From assembly GCF_031195445.1 (NCBI RefSeq), contig NZ_CP133480.1, forward strand, positions 4,146,501 to 4,210,500: a stretch of 64,000 bases of DNA. The letters are read 5' to 3'. The position numbers and the translations under genes were made by a program. Within the stretch, counting starts at the first letter, position 1, and each line of letters starts with the position of its first letter. Source of the stretch: Acuticoccus sp. MNP-M23 (GTDB lineage Bacteria; Pseudomonadota; Alphaproteobacteria; Rhizobiales; Amorphaceae). The notes under the pieces were generated by a model. That model saw only the letters and a program-made list of their open reading frames with translations. It did no database searches and was not told the DNA's origin. Shown piece by piece: positions 36,626 through 47,559 of this stretch.

Positions 36626-37267
36626 TCATGCGACGGTCAGCGTCGGCAGGAGGCGCTCGTGCACCACGCGCCACATGGCCTCGGCCACCTCGTCCTGCGA
36701 GATTGTGGCGTCCACCACCACGCAGCGCGCTGGCTCACGGGCCGCAATCTGCAGGAAGGCGTTGCGGCGCCTGCCCTGCACTTCCATCGTGTCCTTCTCG
36801 AACCCGTCCAGCGTGTCGCGCTGTTCGGCGCGTTCGCGCCCCACTTCGGGCGGGAGGTCGAGAATGAACGTGAGGTCAGGCGCAAGGTCGCCGGCGGCGA
36901 CGGCCCGCAGGAGCGCCATCATCTCGGTCGATGCGCCGGCGGAGCCCTGGTAGGCCTCGGTGGAATCGGCAAACCGGTCGCACACCACCCACCGCCCTTC
37001 AGCCAGCGCAGGCTCGATCACGGTGTCCACATGGTCGGCACGGGCAGCGGCAAACATCACGGTCTGCTCGGCCGGGCTCAGCGCCTGCCCCGCGTCGCTG
37101 AGGAGCGCTGAACGCAGGCGCTCGGCCCATGGCGAGCCACCCGGCTCGCGTGTCATCAGGACGTCCTTGCCGCGCGCGCGCAGCTTTTGCGCCAGCGCAC
37201 GGGCCTGGGTGGACTTGCCAGCACCCTCCCCGCCTTCCAGCGAGATGAACTTGCCCCGGATCGGCAT
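36626..37267 (-). CDS. tmk: Thymidylate kinase
   Basis: Tmk (213 residues) phosphorylates dTMP to dTDP. It has P-loop EGGEGAGKSTQARAL near the N terminus, the DRF signature (CDRFADSTEAYQG) and the LID region FILDLPPEVGRERAEQRD. The length is normal. It is the first gene of the tmk-holB-metG run; rlpA ends 45 bases upstream on the same strand. I expected a D-alanyl-D-alanine carboxypeptidase gene between rlpA and tmk, but none is here. Confidence 0.96.
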   Translation of the reverse strand: MPIRGKFISLEGGEGAGKSTQARALAQKLRARGKDVLMTREPGGSPWAERLRSALLSDAGQALSPAEQTVMFAAARADHVDTVIEPALAEGRWVVCDRFADSTEAYQGSAGASTEMMALLRAVAAGDLAPDLTFILDLPPEVGRERAEQRDTLDGFEKDTMEVQGRRRNAFLQIAAREPARCVVVDATISQDEVAEAMWRVVHERLLPTLTVA

Positions 37268-37312
37268 CAGTTCGGCCGCAGATCAGTCGGCGTCTTCACG
37301 CTTGGCCGTCAA

Positions 37313-38404
37313 TCACTGTGCGGCGCCGCCTGCCACCGCGGTGCTGATGCCGGTGTCGTCACCGGTGGCGAACATGTCGAAGGCGCCCAGCACCCGGTCG
37401 GCGCTGGCTTCGGACGCCGATTCGGGCAACGGCTGCGCTTTCACCACCTTCGGCGGGGGCGGCACGTCCGCTTCGGCTTCGTTCATGGCAATCACCGCGT
37501 CCAGCGCACCGCTCGAACCTTGCGTTTCGGCGTATGCGGCAGCGGAGGGCTGCTCCGCTTCGGCTGCGGCGGCCGCTGCAGCGGCCTGGCGCGGCAGGTA
37601 GCGGGTTTGCACGCCGGGGAGCGGTGTGCCCTGCTTCACGGGCTCGGTGGCAGCGAGCTTCACCTCGATCAGCTTTGCGCTCTCCTCGTCGTCATCGGCC
37701 TTGCGCTTGCCGAACAGGGAGAACCCGCCTGATCCTTTCTTCTTGCCCGAAGACAGGCTGGCGACCTGTTTTCCGCCGCTTGCGCCGCCCTTGTTGCCGT
37801 TCGCCTTGTAGCGGGCGGCTGCAATCAGCGTCTCGTTGTCGGTCCCGTTTGCCTCGGCAGGCCCCAGATATTCCACCCGGACCTTGGCGTGACCGGCATT
37901 GATGAAACCCAGTTTCTTGGCGGCAGCCTTCGACACGTCGAGGATCCGGCCGGGCTTGAACGGCCCGCGGTCGTTGACGCGCACCACGGCGGAACGGCCG
38001 CCATTGACCACGGTCACGCGCACATAGGACGGCAGAGGCAGCGTCGGATGGGCAGCGGTCAGCGCATGCTGGTCGAAGCGTTCGCCATTTGCGGTGCTGC
38101 GACCATGGAATTTCGGACCGTACCAGGAAGCCATCCCGGTCTTGTCGTAGGACTTGTCTTCCTTCGGATGGTACCAGCGACCGCCGACCTTGTACGGCTT
38201 GCCGATCATGGTCCGCGCTGCGGTATCTTTCTGGGCATCGTCGTCGCTGCTGGCAACGCTCAACGCCGGCTCAAGTGCCCCCACGGTGCCGTTGCAGCCG
38301 GCAAGCACGGCGCACAGCAGCACGAACAGCGGGGCAGCAATTCGGTAAGGTCCGGTCAAAGCGGCAACCCCTCGGCAAATTTCACGACGTCGCACTCGCC
38401 GCAT
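37313..38404 (-). CDS. rlpA: Septal-ring lipoprotein RlpA (lytic transglycosylase)
   Basis: RlpA (363 residues) cleaves denuded peptidoglycan strands at the septum. A lipoprotein signal ends in LAGC (Cys near residue 38). The double-psi beta-barrel carries GMASWYGPKFHGRSTANGE, the core YVRVTVVNGGRSAVVRVNDRGPF and the catalytic Asp in NDRGPF. The C-terminal ~150 residues are low-complexity, with Lys-rich, Ala-rich (QAAAAAAAA) and Pro-rich stretches, and I see no SPOR domain. The gene begins 115 bases from the oppositely ordered DadA-like gene end. Confidence 0.93.
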   Translation of the reverse strand: MRRVRRREICRGVAALTGPYRIAAPLFVLLCAVLAGCNGTVGALEPALSVASSDDDAQKDTAARTMIGKPYKVGGRWYHPKEDKSYDKTGMASWYGPKFHGRSTANGERFDQHALTAAHPTLPLPSYVRVTVVNGGRSAVVRVNDRGPFKPGRILDVSKAAAKKLGFINAGHAKVRVEYLGPAEANGTDNETLIAAARYKANGNKGGASGGKQVASLSSGKKKGSGGFSLFGKRKADDDEESAKLIEVKLAATEPVKQGTPLPGVQTRYLPRQAAAAAAAAEAEQPSAAAYAETQGSSGALDAVIAMNEAEADVPPPPKVVKAQPLPESASEASADRVLGAFDMFATGDDTGISTAVAGGAAQ

Positions 38405-38519
38405 AGGCGCACACTACGTCCACTGCACACCCCCGACCACAAAGTTTGCCCAACTGCATCAACACAAACTTAACAGACAGACAATTTTGCAACAGTTCCT
38501 GTGCTGAATTTTTGCCATT

Positions 38520-39830
38520 TCAGGACAGCCGGACGCGATCCAGCGCCACGTAATACGGGAAAATCAGCTTTGCGCCCAACGCCTTGATGGTATGAAGCGG
38601 AATCTCGGCCGCCCCCTCGTGCACCTCGAACGGCAAATCGGCGAGTTCACCTTCGCCGCCAACCACACGGCCGAGCGCCGCGCCTGCAATCTGCGCCATG
38701 CAGACGCCTCTGGTCGCGTAGCCCGCAACTGAAAACACATTGGGTGCCAGCCGTTGCACCCGCGGCAGGCCATTGTCCGTGACCGCGCACCACCCCGTCC
38801 ACCATGCCTCCAGCGGCGGCGTGCCGAGGCCGGGAAAGATCTGACCCATCCGGCGCTGCGCATGGCGGGTGAAACTTGCACGGCCTGCAAGGGGCGCAAA
38901 CACCAGACCGCCGGAGATCAAGCGTCCGTCCCTGTCGTACCGGGCAAAGCCGCCGGAGCGGCGAATGTCGGTGAAACAGGCGCGCGTGGGCAGTATTTTG
39001 GCGCGGATTGCTTCGTCCAGCGGGGCGGTCATCGTGTGAAACAGCTGCACCGGAATGAGCGCGCGCGCCTCGCCGCCAATCAGCTGCTCGGTGTAGCCGT
39101 TGGTGGCAAGCACAACGGCGCGGGCCCGCACGGTGTGTGCACCGACCGACAGGACGCTCCCCTGCCCGTCTCTGGCAATGGCATCCACCGGGCTTGCCTC
39201 GAACAGAAGCGCCCCCTCGTTGGCCGCGGCGCGGCCAAGGCCGCGGGCGAGTGCCGCCGGGTTCACCGTTGCGCCGTTGGGGCGCGTCCAGCCGCCGCGG
39301 TAGGTGGCTGTCCCGGTCATTTTCCCAACCGCGGTCTCGTCCAGCCACGTCACGTCGGCGCCGAAGGCACGCCAGTCCTCGAACACACGCCGCACCTTGG
39401 CCAGCGAACGCGCCGAATGCGCAGGCTGGAGCCAGCCGTTCTGCTCCACATCGGCTTCGATCTGATAGCGCTGGATGGTTGCCAGAACCCGATCCGGGCC
39501 TGATGTGACCTCTGCTGCAAGCGCCTCGCCCTTGCGGGCGCCAATGGCGGCCACAACGTCCGAGACACTGGTGCTGCCTGGAAAGTGTGGCACCACAAAG
39601 CCGCCATTGCGGCCGGACGCGCCACAGCCGATCCGCCCTGCTTCCAGCAAGGCGACAGAGGCCCCGCATCGGGCCGCCTCCCGCGCTGCCGAGAGGCCGG
39701 TATAACCGCCGCCCACCACGGCAACGTCCACGTCAAGGTCGGTATCCAGCGCTGCGTGGGGCACGTGGGGTTCGCGCGCATGAGCGGCCCAGTGAACGCC
39801 GTCAAGCGCTGCATCTGGCCGCCGGGGCAC
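38520..39830 (-). CDS. FAD-dependent amino-acid oxidoreductase (DadA/ThiO-like)
   Basis: This 436-residue flavoenzyme opens with VAVVGGGYTGLSAAREAARCGASVALLEAG (FAD-binding motif) preceded by a short leader. Further family cues are SGRNGGFVVP, GGWTRPNGATVNPAALARGL and SVAGYATRGVCMAQIAG near the end. It resembles D-amino-acid dehydrogenases, gamma-glutamylputrescine oxidases and similar enzymes that oxidise an amine to an imine. It starts 5 bases after ridA and is surely co-translated with it. Confidence 0.9.
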   Translation of the reverse strand: MPRRPDAALDGVHWAAHAREPHVPHAALDTDLDVDVAVVGGGYTGLSAAREAARCGASVALLEAGRIGCGASGRNGGFVVPHFPGSTSVSDVVAAIGARKGEALAAEVTSGPDRVLATIQRYQIEADVEQNGWLQPAHSARSLAKVRRVFEDWRAFGADVTWLDETAVGKMTGTATYRGGWTRPNGATVNPAALARGLGRAAANEGALLFEASPVDAIARDGQGSVLSVGAHTVRARAVVLATNGYTEQLIGGEARALIPVQLFHTMTAPLDEAIRAKILPTRACFTDIRRSGGFARYDRDGRLISGGLVFAPLAGRASFTRHAQRRMGQIFPGLGTPPLEAWWTGWCAVTDNGLPRVQRLAPNVFSVAGYATRGVCMAQIAGAALGRVVGGEGELADLPFEVHEGAAEIPLHTIKALGAKLIFPYYVALDRVRLS

Positions 39831-39835
39831 TGCCG

Positions 39836-40231
39836 TCAGCCCCCGCAGCCGATGAGCGCAGTCACCTGCAACTCCAGCTTGATGTCCGCAAAGGGAAACG
39901 CGACCACCAAAGCGGTGTTGGTGGGCCGGATCTCACCAAACACACGCTTCAGCTCCGGGGTGATCGCCTCCATCACGTCCGCTCCCGTCACATAGGTGAC
40001 GAGGGTGACCACGTCGCCCATGGAGGCGCCAGCCATCTCCAGCGACCGTTCGATGGTTGCAACGGCGTTGTTGAACTGCGCCACCGGATCGGCCGGAATG
40101 GTGCGCGTCTCATAATCGAGCCCAACGGTGCCGGAGACGAACAACTGCTCTCCAACGCGCACCGCGCGCGAATAGCCGACGGCCTCTTCAAAGTGCGACC
40201 CCGTCGAGAAATTCTGCCGTTTGTCCATCAT
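39836..40231 (-). CDS. RidA-family (2-iminobutanoate/2-iminopropanoate) deaminase
   Basis: This 131-residue RidA/YjgF/UK114-fold protein hydrolyses reactive enamine/imine intermediates such as 2-aminoacrylate. Conserved cues are YSRAVRVGEQLFVSGTVGLD, ADPVAQFNNAVATIERSLEMAGAS, and an Arg-Pro-Thr-Asn-Thr segment (GEIRPTNTALVVAFPF) where the catalytic Arg lies. The C-terminal ELQVTALIG completes the trimer core. It lies between a threonine-dehydratase-like gene and the FAD oxidase gene, which both make imines, supporting this role. Confidence 0.92.
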   Translation of the reverse strand: MMDKRQNFSTGSHFEEAVGYSRAVRVGEQLFVSGTVGLDYETRTIPADPVAQFNNAVATIERSLEMAGASMGDVVTLVTYVTGADVMEAITPELKRVFGEIRPTNTALVVAFPFADIKLELQVTALIGCGG

Positions 40232-40292
40232 GGTCCCTCAGCATGGTGCTGCAGCCTGCCGCAGCAGGCCGCTCTCGCGCAACAGGCGTGGC

Positions 40293-41261
40293 TCAGGCAA
40301 CGCCCGGCGTTTCACCGGCCAGGATAGACGCCAGAAGCGCACTGTCGATATTCTGGCCGCACAGGATCACGCCGACATTCTTGCCGGCCATCCGCTCGCG
40401 TTCCTGCATCAAGCCTGCCATCGGCGCTGCGCCGGCCCCTTCGGCCACATTGTGAGTGGCGCGAAAGATGAGGCGGATCGCATCGGCGATCTCCCGCTCG
40501 CTGAGGGCAATCACACGGGCAGCCTGCTTGCCGTAGATCTCGAAGGCGGCGGGCACCGGGGCGCGCACGGCCACCCCGTCGGCAAAGGTTGCGGCGGTTT
40601 CGCTTTCCATCGGCCGGCCGGCATCGAACGAGCGCTTGGCATAGTCGGCGCCCGCCGCCACCACGCCGACCACTTCGGTCTTGTAGCCGAGGGCGTTGCG
40701 GGCATGGATCACGCCGCAGATGCCGGAGCCGCAGCCGATGGGCACATAAACCGCATCAAGCTCCCCCACGGCGCGGAACAGCTCAAGCCCGTAGGTGGCG
40801 ACACCGGCGACCAGCGAATCGTGAAACGGCGGAACGAAATAAAGGTTCTCCGCCTCCGCCAGGCGAAACGCCTCCTGCTTGGCGGCCTCGAAGTCCGCGC
40901 CGAACTCAACCAAATCGGCGCCAAAGCTCTTCATGGCAGCATTCTTCTCGGCCGAATTGCCGTGGGGCACGACAATCACGGCACGCAGTCCGGCGCTGGT
41001 CGCCGCCAGTGCCTGCCCCTGCCCGTGGTTGCCGCGGGTGGCGGTGACAATGCCTTTCACGTCCGGATGGGTGCGGCGCAGCCAGTCCATGAAGGTGATG
41101 GCGCCGCGCAGCTTGAAGGCCCCGGTCGGCGTGTGATTCTCGTGCTTCATGTGAACACGCGCGCCAGCGGCTGCGGAAATCTGCGGCCACTCGTACTGTG
41201 GGGTCGGCGGCATCTGGCGGTAGACGAGCTCTGCAGCGCGCTCGATCGTCTCAAGATCCAT
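40293..41261 (-). CDS. PLP-dependent threonine/serine dehydratase-like enzyme
   Basis: This 322-residue fold-type II PLP enzyme has its Schiff-base Lys in HTPTGAFKLRGAI, followed by TATRGNHGQGQALAA and a phosphate loop GCGSGICG (a Cys/Ser variant of the usual GGGGL). It resembles catabolic threonine dehydratase or threo-3-hydroxyaspartate-type enzymes, producing an imine that RidA hydrolyses. No C-terminal ACT domain is present, so it is not the feedback-regulated biosynthetic IlvA. ridA begins 61 bases downstream. Confidence 0.9.
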   Translation of the reverse strand: MDLETIERAAELVYRQMPPTPQYEWPQISAAAGARVHMKHENHTPTGAFKLRGAITFMDWLRRTHPDVKGIVTATRGNHGQGQALAATSAGLRAVIVVPHGNSAEKNAAMKSFGADLVEFGADFEAAKQEAFRLAEAENLYFVPPFHDSLVAGVATYGLELFRAVGELDAVYVPIGCGSGICGVIHARNALGYKTEVVGVVAAGADYAKRSFDAGRPMESETAATFADGVAVRAPVPAAFEIYGKQAARVIALSEREIADAIRLIFRATHNVAEGAGAAPMAGLMQERERMAGKNVGVILCGQNIDSALLASILAGETPGVA

Positions 41262-41320
41262 GAAGTCTCACTTGTCTGTGGCAGCGCAGCGCAGGCGCTT
41301 TGCGCATGGCAGCGGGTTGC

Positions 41321-42064
41321 CTAAAGGGCATGCTTGGCAAGGCGTTCGTAATAGGGTCTCGCACGCTCGGCGAGGCGTTTGGCGTGGTCGGTCATCAGGG
41401 GTTCGGCCGTGCGGGCGGGCGCGAAACCGGTGGAGTTCTCCACGGCACCGTACCAGTGCGCGGCCCACACGCCATCTTCCGGCCGCCGTCCTGCGGGCCA
41501 GGACAGCATGGCAGGGTCAAACGGGATTTCGAGCGCGTTGCAGAGCGCTGTAAGCGCATCTTCCGGCGCAGCGGTGATACGCGCTGAATCCACCACCGGC
41601 GGCGCGTGGCCCAGCCGGTCCGCCGCCCGGTCGAACAGCTCCGCCTGCCGCTCCACCCCGAGGTCCGAGAGGGTCGGCTTCTCGCGCTTCACCTCATAGC
41701 TGGCGGCGACGAGCGCGGGGTCGCGGATGAGAAAGGCACTGCGCACAGCATCCACCCACGCCAGATCGAGCCCGTCCACCATGTGGTGGGTCATGTGCTT
41801 TTGGTAAAATAACGGCTCACCGCCGGGCGCCGGGCCTGCGCAGGCTCTGGCCACCGCGGCCGGATCGGTTTCGTGTGCCGCAAGGACTTCATCGCGCATC
41901 GGATGGTCGAGGCCTGTTGCCTTGAGGTAGGGCGCATAAAACGGCTCGTCCCACACCGCGCAGTCTGCCCTTGCGCCGAAGGAGCGCATCATAGCGGTCG
42001 AGAGATTGCGCGGGCCCGACCACATGGCGATCCGCACCGTGCGGTTGTCGTTGGAGGCGTTCAT
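41321..42064 (-). CDS. Sulfotransferase-like P-loop protein
   Basis: This protein of about 247 residues opens MNASNDNRTVRIAMWSGPRNLSTAMMRSF; the SGPRNxST loop is like that of a bacterial family annotated as sulfotransferase. The middle has KHMTHHMVD and AFLIRDPALVAASYE, consistent with a PAPS-binding core. The true substrate is unknown, and some relatives carry unrelated annotation (such as aminotransferase). ATG 42064 is likely; an in-frame TTG at 42070 sits in the MscS stop, so the genes are coupled. The product ends 59 bases before the dehydratase gene. Confidence 0.8.
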   Translation of the reverse strand: MNASNDNRTVRIAMWSGPRNLSTAMMRSFGARADCAVWDEPFYAPYLKATGLDHPMRDEVLAAHETDPAAVARACAGPAPGGEPLFYQKHMTHHMVDGLDLAWVDAVRSAFLIRDPALVAASYEVKREKPTLSDLGVERQAELFDRAADRLGHAPPVVDSARITAAPEDALTALCNALEIPFDPAMLSWPAGRRPEDGVWAAHWYGAVENSTGFAPARTAEPLMTDHAKRLAERARPYYERLAKHAL

Positions 42065-42066
42065 GG

Positions 42067-44226
42067 TCAAAGGGCGCTCGCGGCGTCGGCCGCGCTCCCT
42101 TGCGAACGGGCCGTGTCGTCTTCGAGCATTCGCGCAGCACCCCGTGCTGCCGCCTGCCGCCGGCCGTCGTCGCCCTCCTCACCCGCGACGCGCACGGTCA
42201 CCTCGCGGTGGGCAAAGTGGATGTCGTTGGCGGCAAACGTGTCACGCAGGCCCTGGAACACATGCCGGCGCACCAGAAACTGGTCCCCCGGCTTGGTCTT
42301 GAACTTCACCCGCATGATCATTGCCGAATCCTCCATCTGGACCACACCCTGGCTCTTGGGCGGCTCCATGAACAGCGGCCCCAGCTCGGGATCCGCCGCC
42401 AATTCCTGACCTAGCTTCTTTACAATCTTGCGAACCTTTTCGACATCCGTGTCGTAGGTGAGGCGCACCGGCAGCTTCATGATCACCCAGTCCCGCGAAA
42501 AATTGCTGAGCTGCTTGATTTCGCCGAACGGGATTGTGTGGAGCGGCCCGTTCTGGTGGCGCAGCTGGAAAGAGCGGACGGAGATTTTCTCCACCTGCCC
42601 CGCCACGCTGCCGACTTGCACGTATTCCCCCCTGCGGAACGCATCGTCGAGCAGGAAGAATGCGCCTGAGAACACGTCGCGGATCAGGGATTGCGCGCCA
42701 AAGCCGATGGCAAGGCCGACCACGCCAGCCCCGGCAAAGAGCGGCGCCACGTTAACGCCCAGCGAGGCCAGCACGATCACGGTGACAACCGAGACGATGG
42801 CGAAGAAGAACACGCTGCGCAGGATCGGCAGCAACGTGGAAAGGCGCGAAGCGCCGGGGCCGAAGCCGTCGCCTTCGCTGGCCTCCCCGTCGTCGGTCCC
42901 AGCTTCCGCCTCCAGCCGCAGCGCGACGAAGAGCCGGACTGCCTGCCAGGCCGCCCAGGCCAGCAAAACGAGGAGTGCCAGGCCGAACAGCGTGCGCGCA
43001 CTTTCCGCGTAAACGCCCGAGAACACGCGCCAGATACCGGCCAGTGCCGCGAACCCGGCCAGCGTGCCGACGCCGACGGCGACCCTTTCGTAAAGGACGC
43101 CCCATGCGGGGCTGGACACGCCGTTGGCAAGCCACCTGTCGTGGATGACGATGAGGACGCCGGCCACCGCCATGCCCACCACAAGCGCCAGAAAAGGCGC
43201 AAGCACTGGGCCGATCGCAAGGTGCGTGTCCTCCACCACACCGGCCACCATGATGGCCCAGGCGATGAGAAGATAGCCGACGAAGAGCACCGGCCACGCC
43301 AGCGCCAGAAGCCGCCGGATCGGCCGCGGCCGTGGCGAGTTGCCGGCAAGCGCTGCCGTCAGTTCCGTCCGGTGGATCATCAGAAGCCCGATGAACAGGA
43401 TCACGCTGACCGTGGGCGACAAGATGAGGAGAAGCTGGTGGCTGCGCTGCAGCACCGGAAAGTTGGCGAGCCAGTAGCAAAGGCAGGCAATGGCGTTGGT
43501 GAGAAAGATCGTGACGAGAAACTGGAGATAGAGCATCCGCGCAAGACGGTCACTGAATGGCAAGGCCCGCAGCGCGCCGGCCTGCGGCGCCAGAATCGCA
43601 ATGAGCACCGCCCGCATGAATAAAAATATGGTGAGCATCCCCACCGCCATCATCGCGCTCACCCGTTCGGGCGACAGTGCGGGGCGCAGCGCAATCACCG
43701 TCGCAACGCCTGCGAGGCCGAAGGCCGCGGCACCAGCAGTGTGGGCGGCCAGCATGCCAAGGCCGCGCAGGATCATGCCGGAGCGGGTTTCCTGCGGCGG
43801 CAGCGCCATCGCCCGCCCCATGGGCCGCAGCATCCGCCGCACGAGAAGCAGCGCAACACTCCCGATCGCACAAGCGACCACCGAGATGAAAAGCGCAGGC
43901 CACAGCCACGCCAGCGATCCGCCGCCGGCAGCGCGCAGTGCGCTCAAGGTGTGGGCCGGCAGGCCCGGCGCCTCCGCGAGGATGCCGTCAAGCTTTCCGC
44001 GAATCGAAGCGATCCGCTCCGTGAGCGGTGGCCGCACCGGCAGCATCTGCGCTGCCGGCTCGCTCTCCACCGGCATGACGATGACGGCGTTGCCCCCCGC
44101 CTCCAAGAGCTCGACAGCAGAGGAGACGTCCGCATTGGCGGTGCTCGGCAACCGGGTTTGCGCTTCAGAGGCCGAAATTGCGAGCCCGAGAACTGCCGCA
44201 ATCCATAGGGCACATACCCATCTCAT
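42067..44226 (-). CDS. MscS-family mechanosensitive channel, multi-span form
   Basis: This 719-residue inner-membrane protein has a signal-like start ([18 protein letters not shown]) and a periplasmic segment of about 110 residues. About nine to ten hydrophobic spans follow, then the MscS domain (about 480-690) with [21 protein letters not shown] lining the pore and the cytoplasmic [22 protein letters not shown] beta region. It would open under hypo-osmotic shock. ATG 44226 fits the signal; the frame runs open into purL on the opposite strand. The starts of this gene and purL are only 45 bases apart. Confidence 0.9.
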   Translation of the reverse strand: MRWVCALWIAAVLGLAISASEAQTRLPSTANADVSSAVELLEAGGNAVIVMPVESEPAAQMLPVRPPLTERIASIRGKLDGILAEAPGLPAHTLSALRAAGGGSLAWLWPALFISVVACAIGSVALLLVRRMLRPMGRAMALPPQETRSGMILRGLGMLAAHTAGAAAFGLAGVATVIALRPALSPERVSAMMAVGMLTIFLFMRAVLIAILAPQAGALRALPFSDRLARMLYLQFLVTIFLTNAIACLCYWLANFPVLQRSHQLLLILSPTVSVILFIGLLMIHRTELTAALAGNSPRPRPIRRLLALAWPVLFVGYLLIAWAIMVAGVVEDTHLAIGPVLAPFLALVVGMAVAGVLIVIHDRWLANGVSSPAWGVLYERVAVGVGTLAGFAALAGIWRVFSGVYAESARTLFGLALLVLLAWAAWQAVRLFVALRLEAEAGTDDGEASEGDGFGPGASRLSTLLPILRSVFFFAIVSVVTVIVLASLGVNVAPLFAGAGVVGLAIGFGAQSLIRDVFSGAFFLLDDAFRRGEYVQVGSVAGQVEKISVRSFQLRHQNGPLHTIPFGEIKQLSNFSRDWVIMKLPVRLTYDTDVEKVRKIVKKLGQELAADPELGPLFMEPPKSQGVVQMEDSAMIMRVKFKTKPGDQFLVRRHVFQGLRDTFAANDIHFAHREVTVRVAGEEGDDGRRQAAARGAARMLEDDTARSQGSAADAASAL

Positions 44227-44271
44227 ATAGCCTCGTCCCTTGACCTTGAATCGAACCCGCAATACGCGCCG
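44227..44271. promoter_or_regulatory. Very short divergent spacer, MscS channel gene / purL
   Basis: Only 45 bases separate the two divergent starts as annotated, which is tight for two promoters. If purL really starts at GTG 44308, preceded by GAGGAG at 44290-44295, the spacer becomes 81 bases. No clear -35/-10 boxes were assigned. Confidence 0.4.
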
Positions 44272-46494
<2,223 letters not shown>

Positions 46495-46508
46495 CGGGAG
46501 ACCAGACC

Positions 46509-46745
46509 ATGGCCATGGACGCCCACCAGATCGAGGCGCTGATCAAGGACGCGTTGCCCGACGCGCAGATCGAGATCCGCGACCTTGCCGGCGACGGCGA
46601 CCACTACGCGGCGACGGTGGTCTCATCGGCCTTCGTCGGCAAGACCAGAGTTGCCCAGCACAAGCTGGTCTATGATGCACTGGCCGGCCGCATGGGTGGC
46701 GAATTGCATGCGCTGGCCCTTCAAACCAACGTCCCCGACGCATAG
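46509..46745 (+). CDS. BolA-family protein
   Basis: This 78-residue BolA protein starts MAMDAHQIEALIKDALPDAQIEIRDLAGDGDHY and has the AQHKLVYDALAGRMGGELHAL invariant His/helix region. BolA proteins pair with monothiol glutaredoxins to carry and hand over iron-sulfur clusters. ATG 46509 has GGGAG shortly upstream (just past the purL stop). The monothiol glutaredoxin gene lies 30 bases downstream, matching the functional pair. Confidence 0.93.
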   Translation: MAMDAHQIEALIKDALPDAQIEIRDLAGDGDHYAATVVSSAFVGKTRVAQHKLVYDALAGRMGGELHALALQTNVPDA

Positions 46746-46775
46746 ATTGCCGGCAACAAGACGAAGGAATTGCTC

Positions 46776-47114
46776 ATGAGCGCCCACGAGACGATCGACA
46801 ACGCCGTCAAGTCAAACGACGTCCTCCTCTTCATGAAGGGCACGCCGAACTTCCCGCAGTGCGGCTTCTCCGGCCAGGTGGTCCAGATTCTCGACTATCT
46901 GGGCGTGCAGTACGGCTCGGTGAACGTGCTGGAGGACGATGAGGTCCGCAGCGGCATCAAGGAATTCTCCAACTGGCCGACAATCCCCCAGCTTTACGTG
47001 AAGGGCGAATTCGTCGGCGGTTGTGACATCGTGCGCGAAATGTTCCAGGCCGGCGAATTGCAGGACCATTTTACCGGCGCCGGCGTTTCAATGCGCGACA
47101 CCGCGGCCACCTGA
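46776..47114 (+). CDS. grxD: Monothiol glutaredoxin GrxD
   Basis: This 112-residue monothiol glutaredoxin has CGFS as its active site ([16 protein letters not shown]) followed by [23 protein letters not shown], the glutathione-binding half. It binds [2Fe-2S] clusters together with BolA and supplies them to apoproteins. ATG 46776 has AAGGA 8 bases upstream; the in-frame TTG at 46770 is unlikely. It ends 4 bases before the convergent response-regulator stop. Confidence 0.96.
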   Translation: MSAHETIDNAVKSNDVLLFMKGTPNFPQCGFSGQVVQILDYLGVQYGSVNVLEDDEVRSGIKEFSNWPTIPQLYVKGEFVGGCDIVREMFQAGELQDHFTGAGVSMRDTAAT

Positions 47115-47118
47115 GCAT

Positions 47119-47559
47119 TCACGCGGGCGGGCCACCCGGCCCGCCTGCCCCGCCCTGGAGGCGCAGCGCCGCCGCGAGATCGTCCGGCGCAATCGGCTTG
47201 ATCAGAACCCTGTAGGGGTGGTCCGCCTCGATGCGGTCCAGCGTCGCCCCTTCGGTGGATGCGGTGATGTAGACGATCCGGCTTTCCACCCCCGCCGCGT
47301 GGACCGCGTTGGCGATATCAATGCCATCGCGTTTGCCGCGGATGCGCACGTCCATCAGCACATAGTCCGGCCTGTCCCGGGTGATCGCCGCGGTGGCGTC
47401 ATCGGCGCTGCGATGCACCGAGAGGACGCGCACGCCGAACTCTGCGCACATCGCGGCGAGATCGTCCGAGATCAGCGCATCGTCCTCCACGATGATTGCG
47501 GTCTGGAAGAACCTGGCCATCTCTGCTGCGGGCTCGTCGTCCAAGGCCCGCTCAACCAT
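47119..47559 (-). CDS. Single-domain response regulator
   Basis: This protein of about 146 residues is a stand-alone receiver domain: acidic pair AIIVEDDALISD, phospho-acceptor in DYVLMDVRIRG, Thr/Ser switch YITAST and the late Lys in VLIKPI. No output domain exists, so it acts by protein contact or phosphate relay. ATG 47559 (with AGGGCGAG upstream) overlaps the kinase stop by 8 bases; ATG 47577 or 47520 are alternatives. It must be the partner of the upstream kinase. Confidence 0.85.
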   Translation of the reverse strand: MVERALDDEPAAEMARFFQTAIIVEDDALISDDLAAMCAEFGVRVLSVHRSADDATAAITRDRPDYVLMDVRIRGKRDGIDIANAVHAAGVESRIVYITASTEGATLDRIEADHPYRVLIKPIAPDDLAAALRLQGGAGGPGGPPA

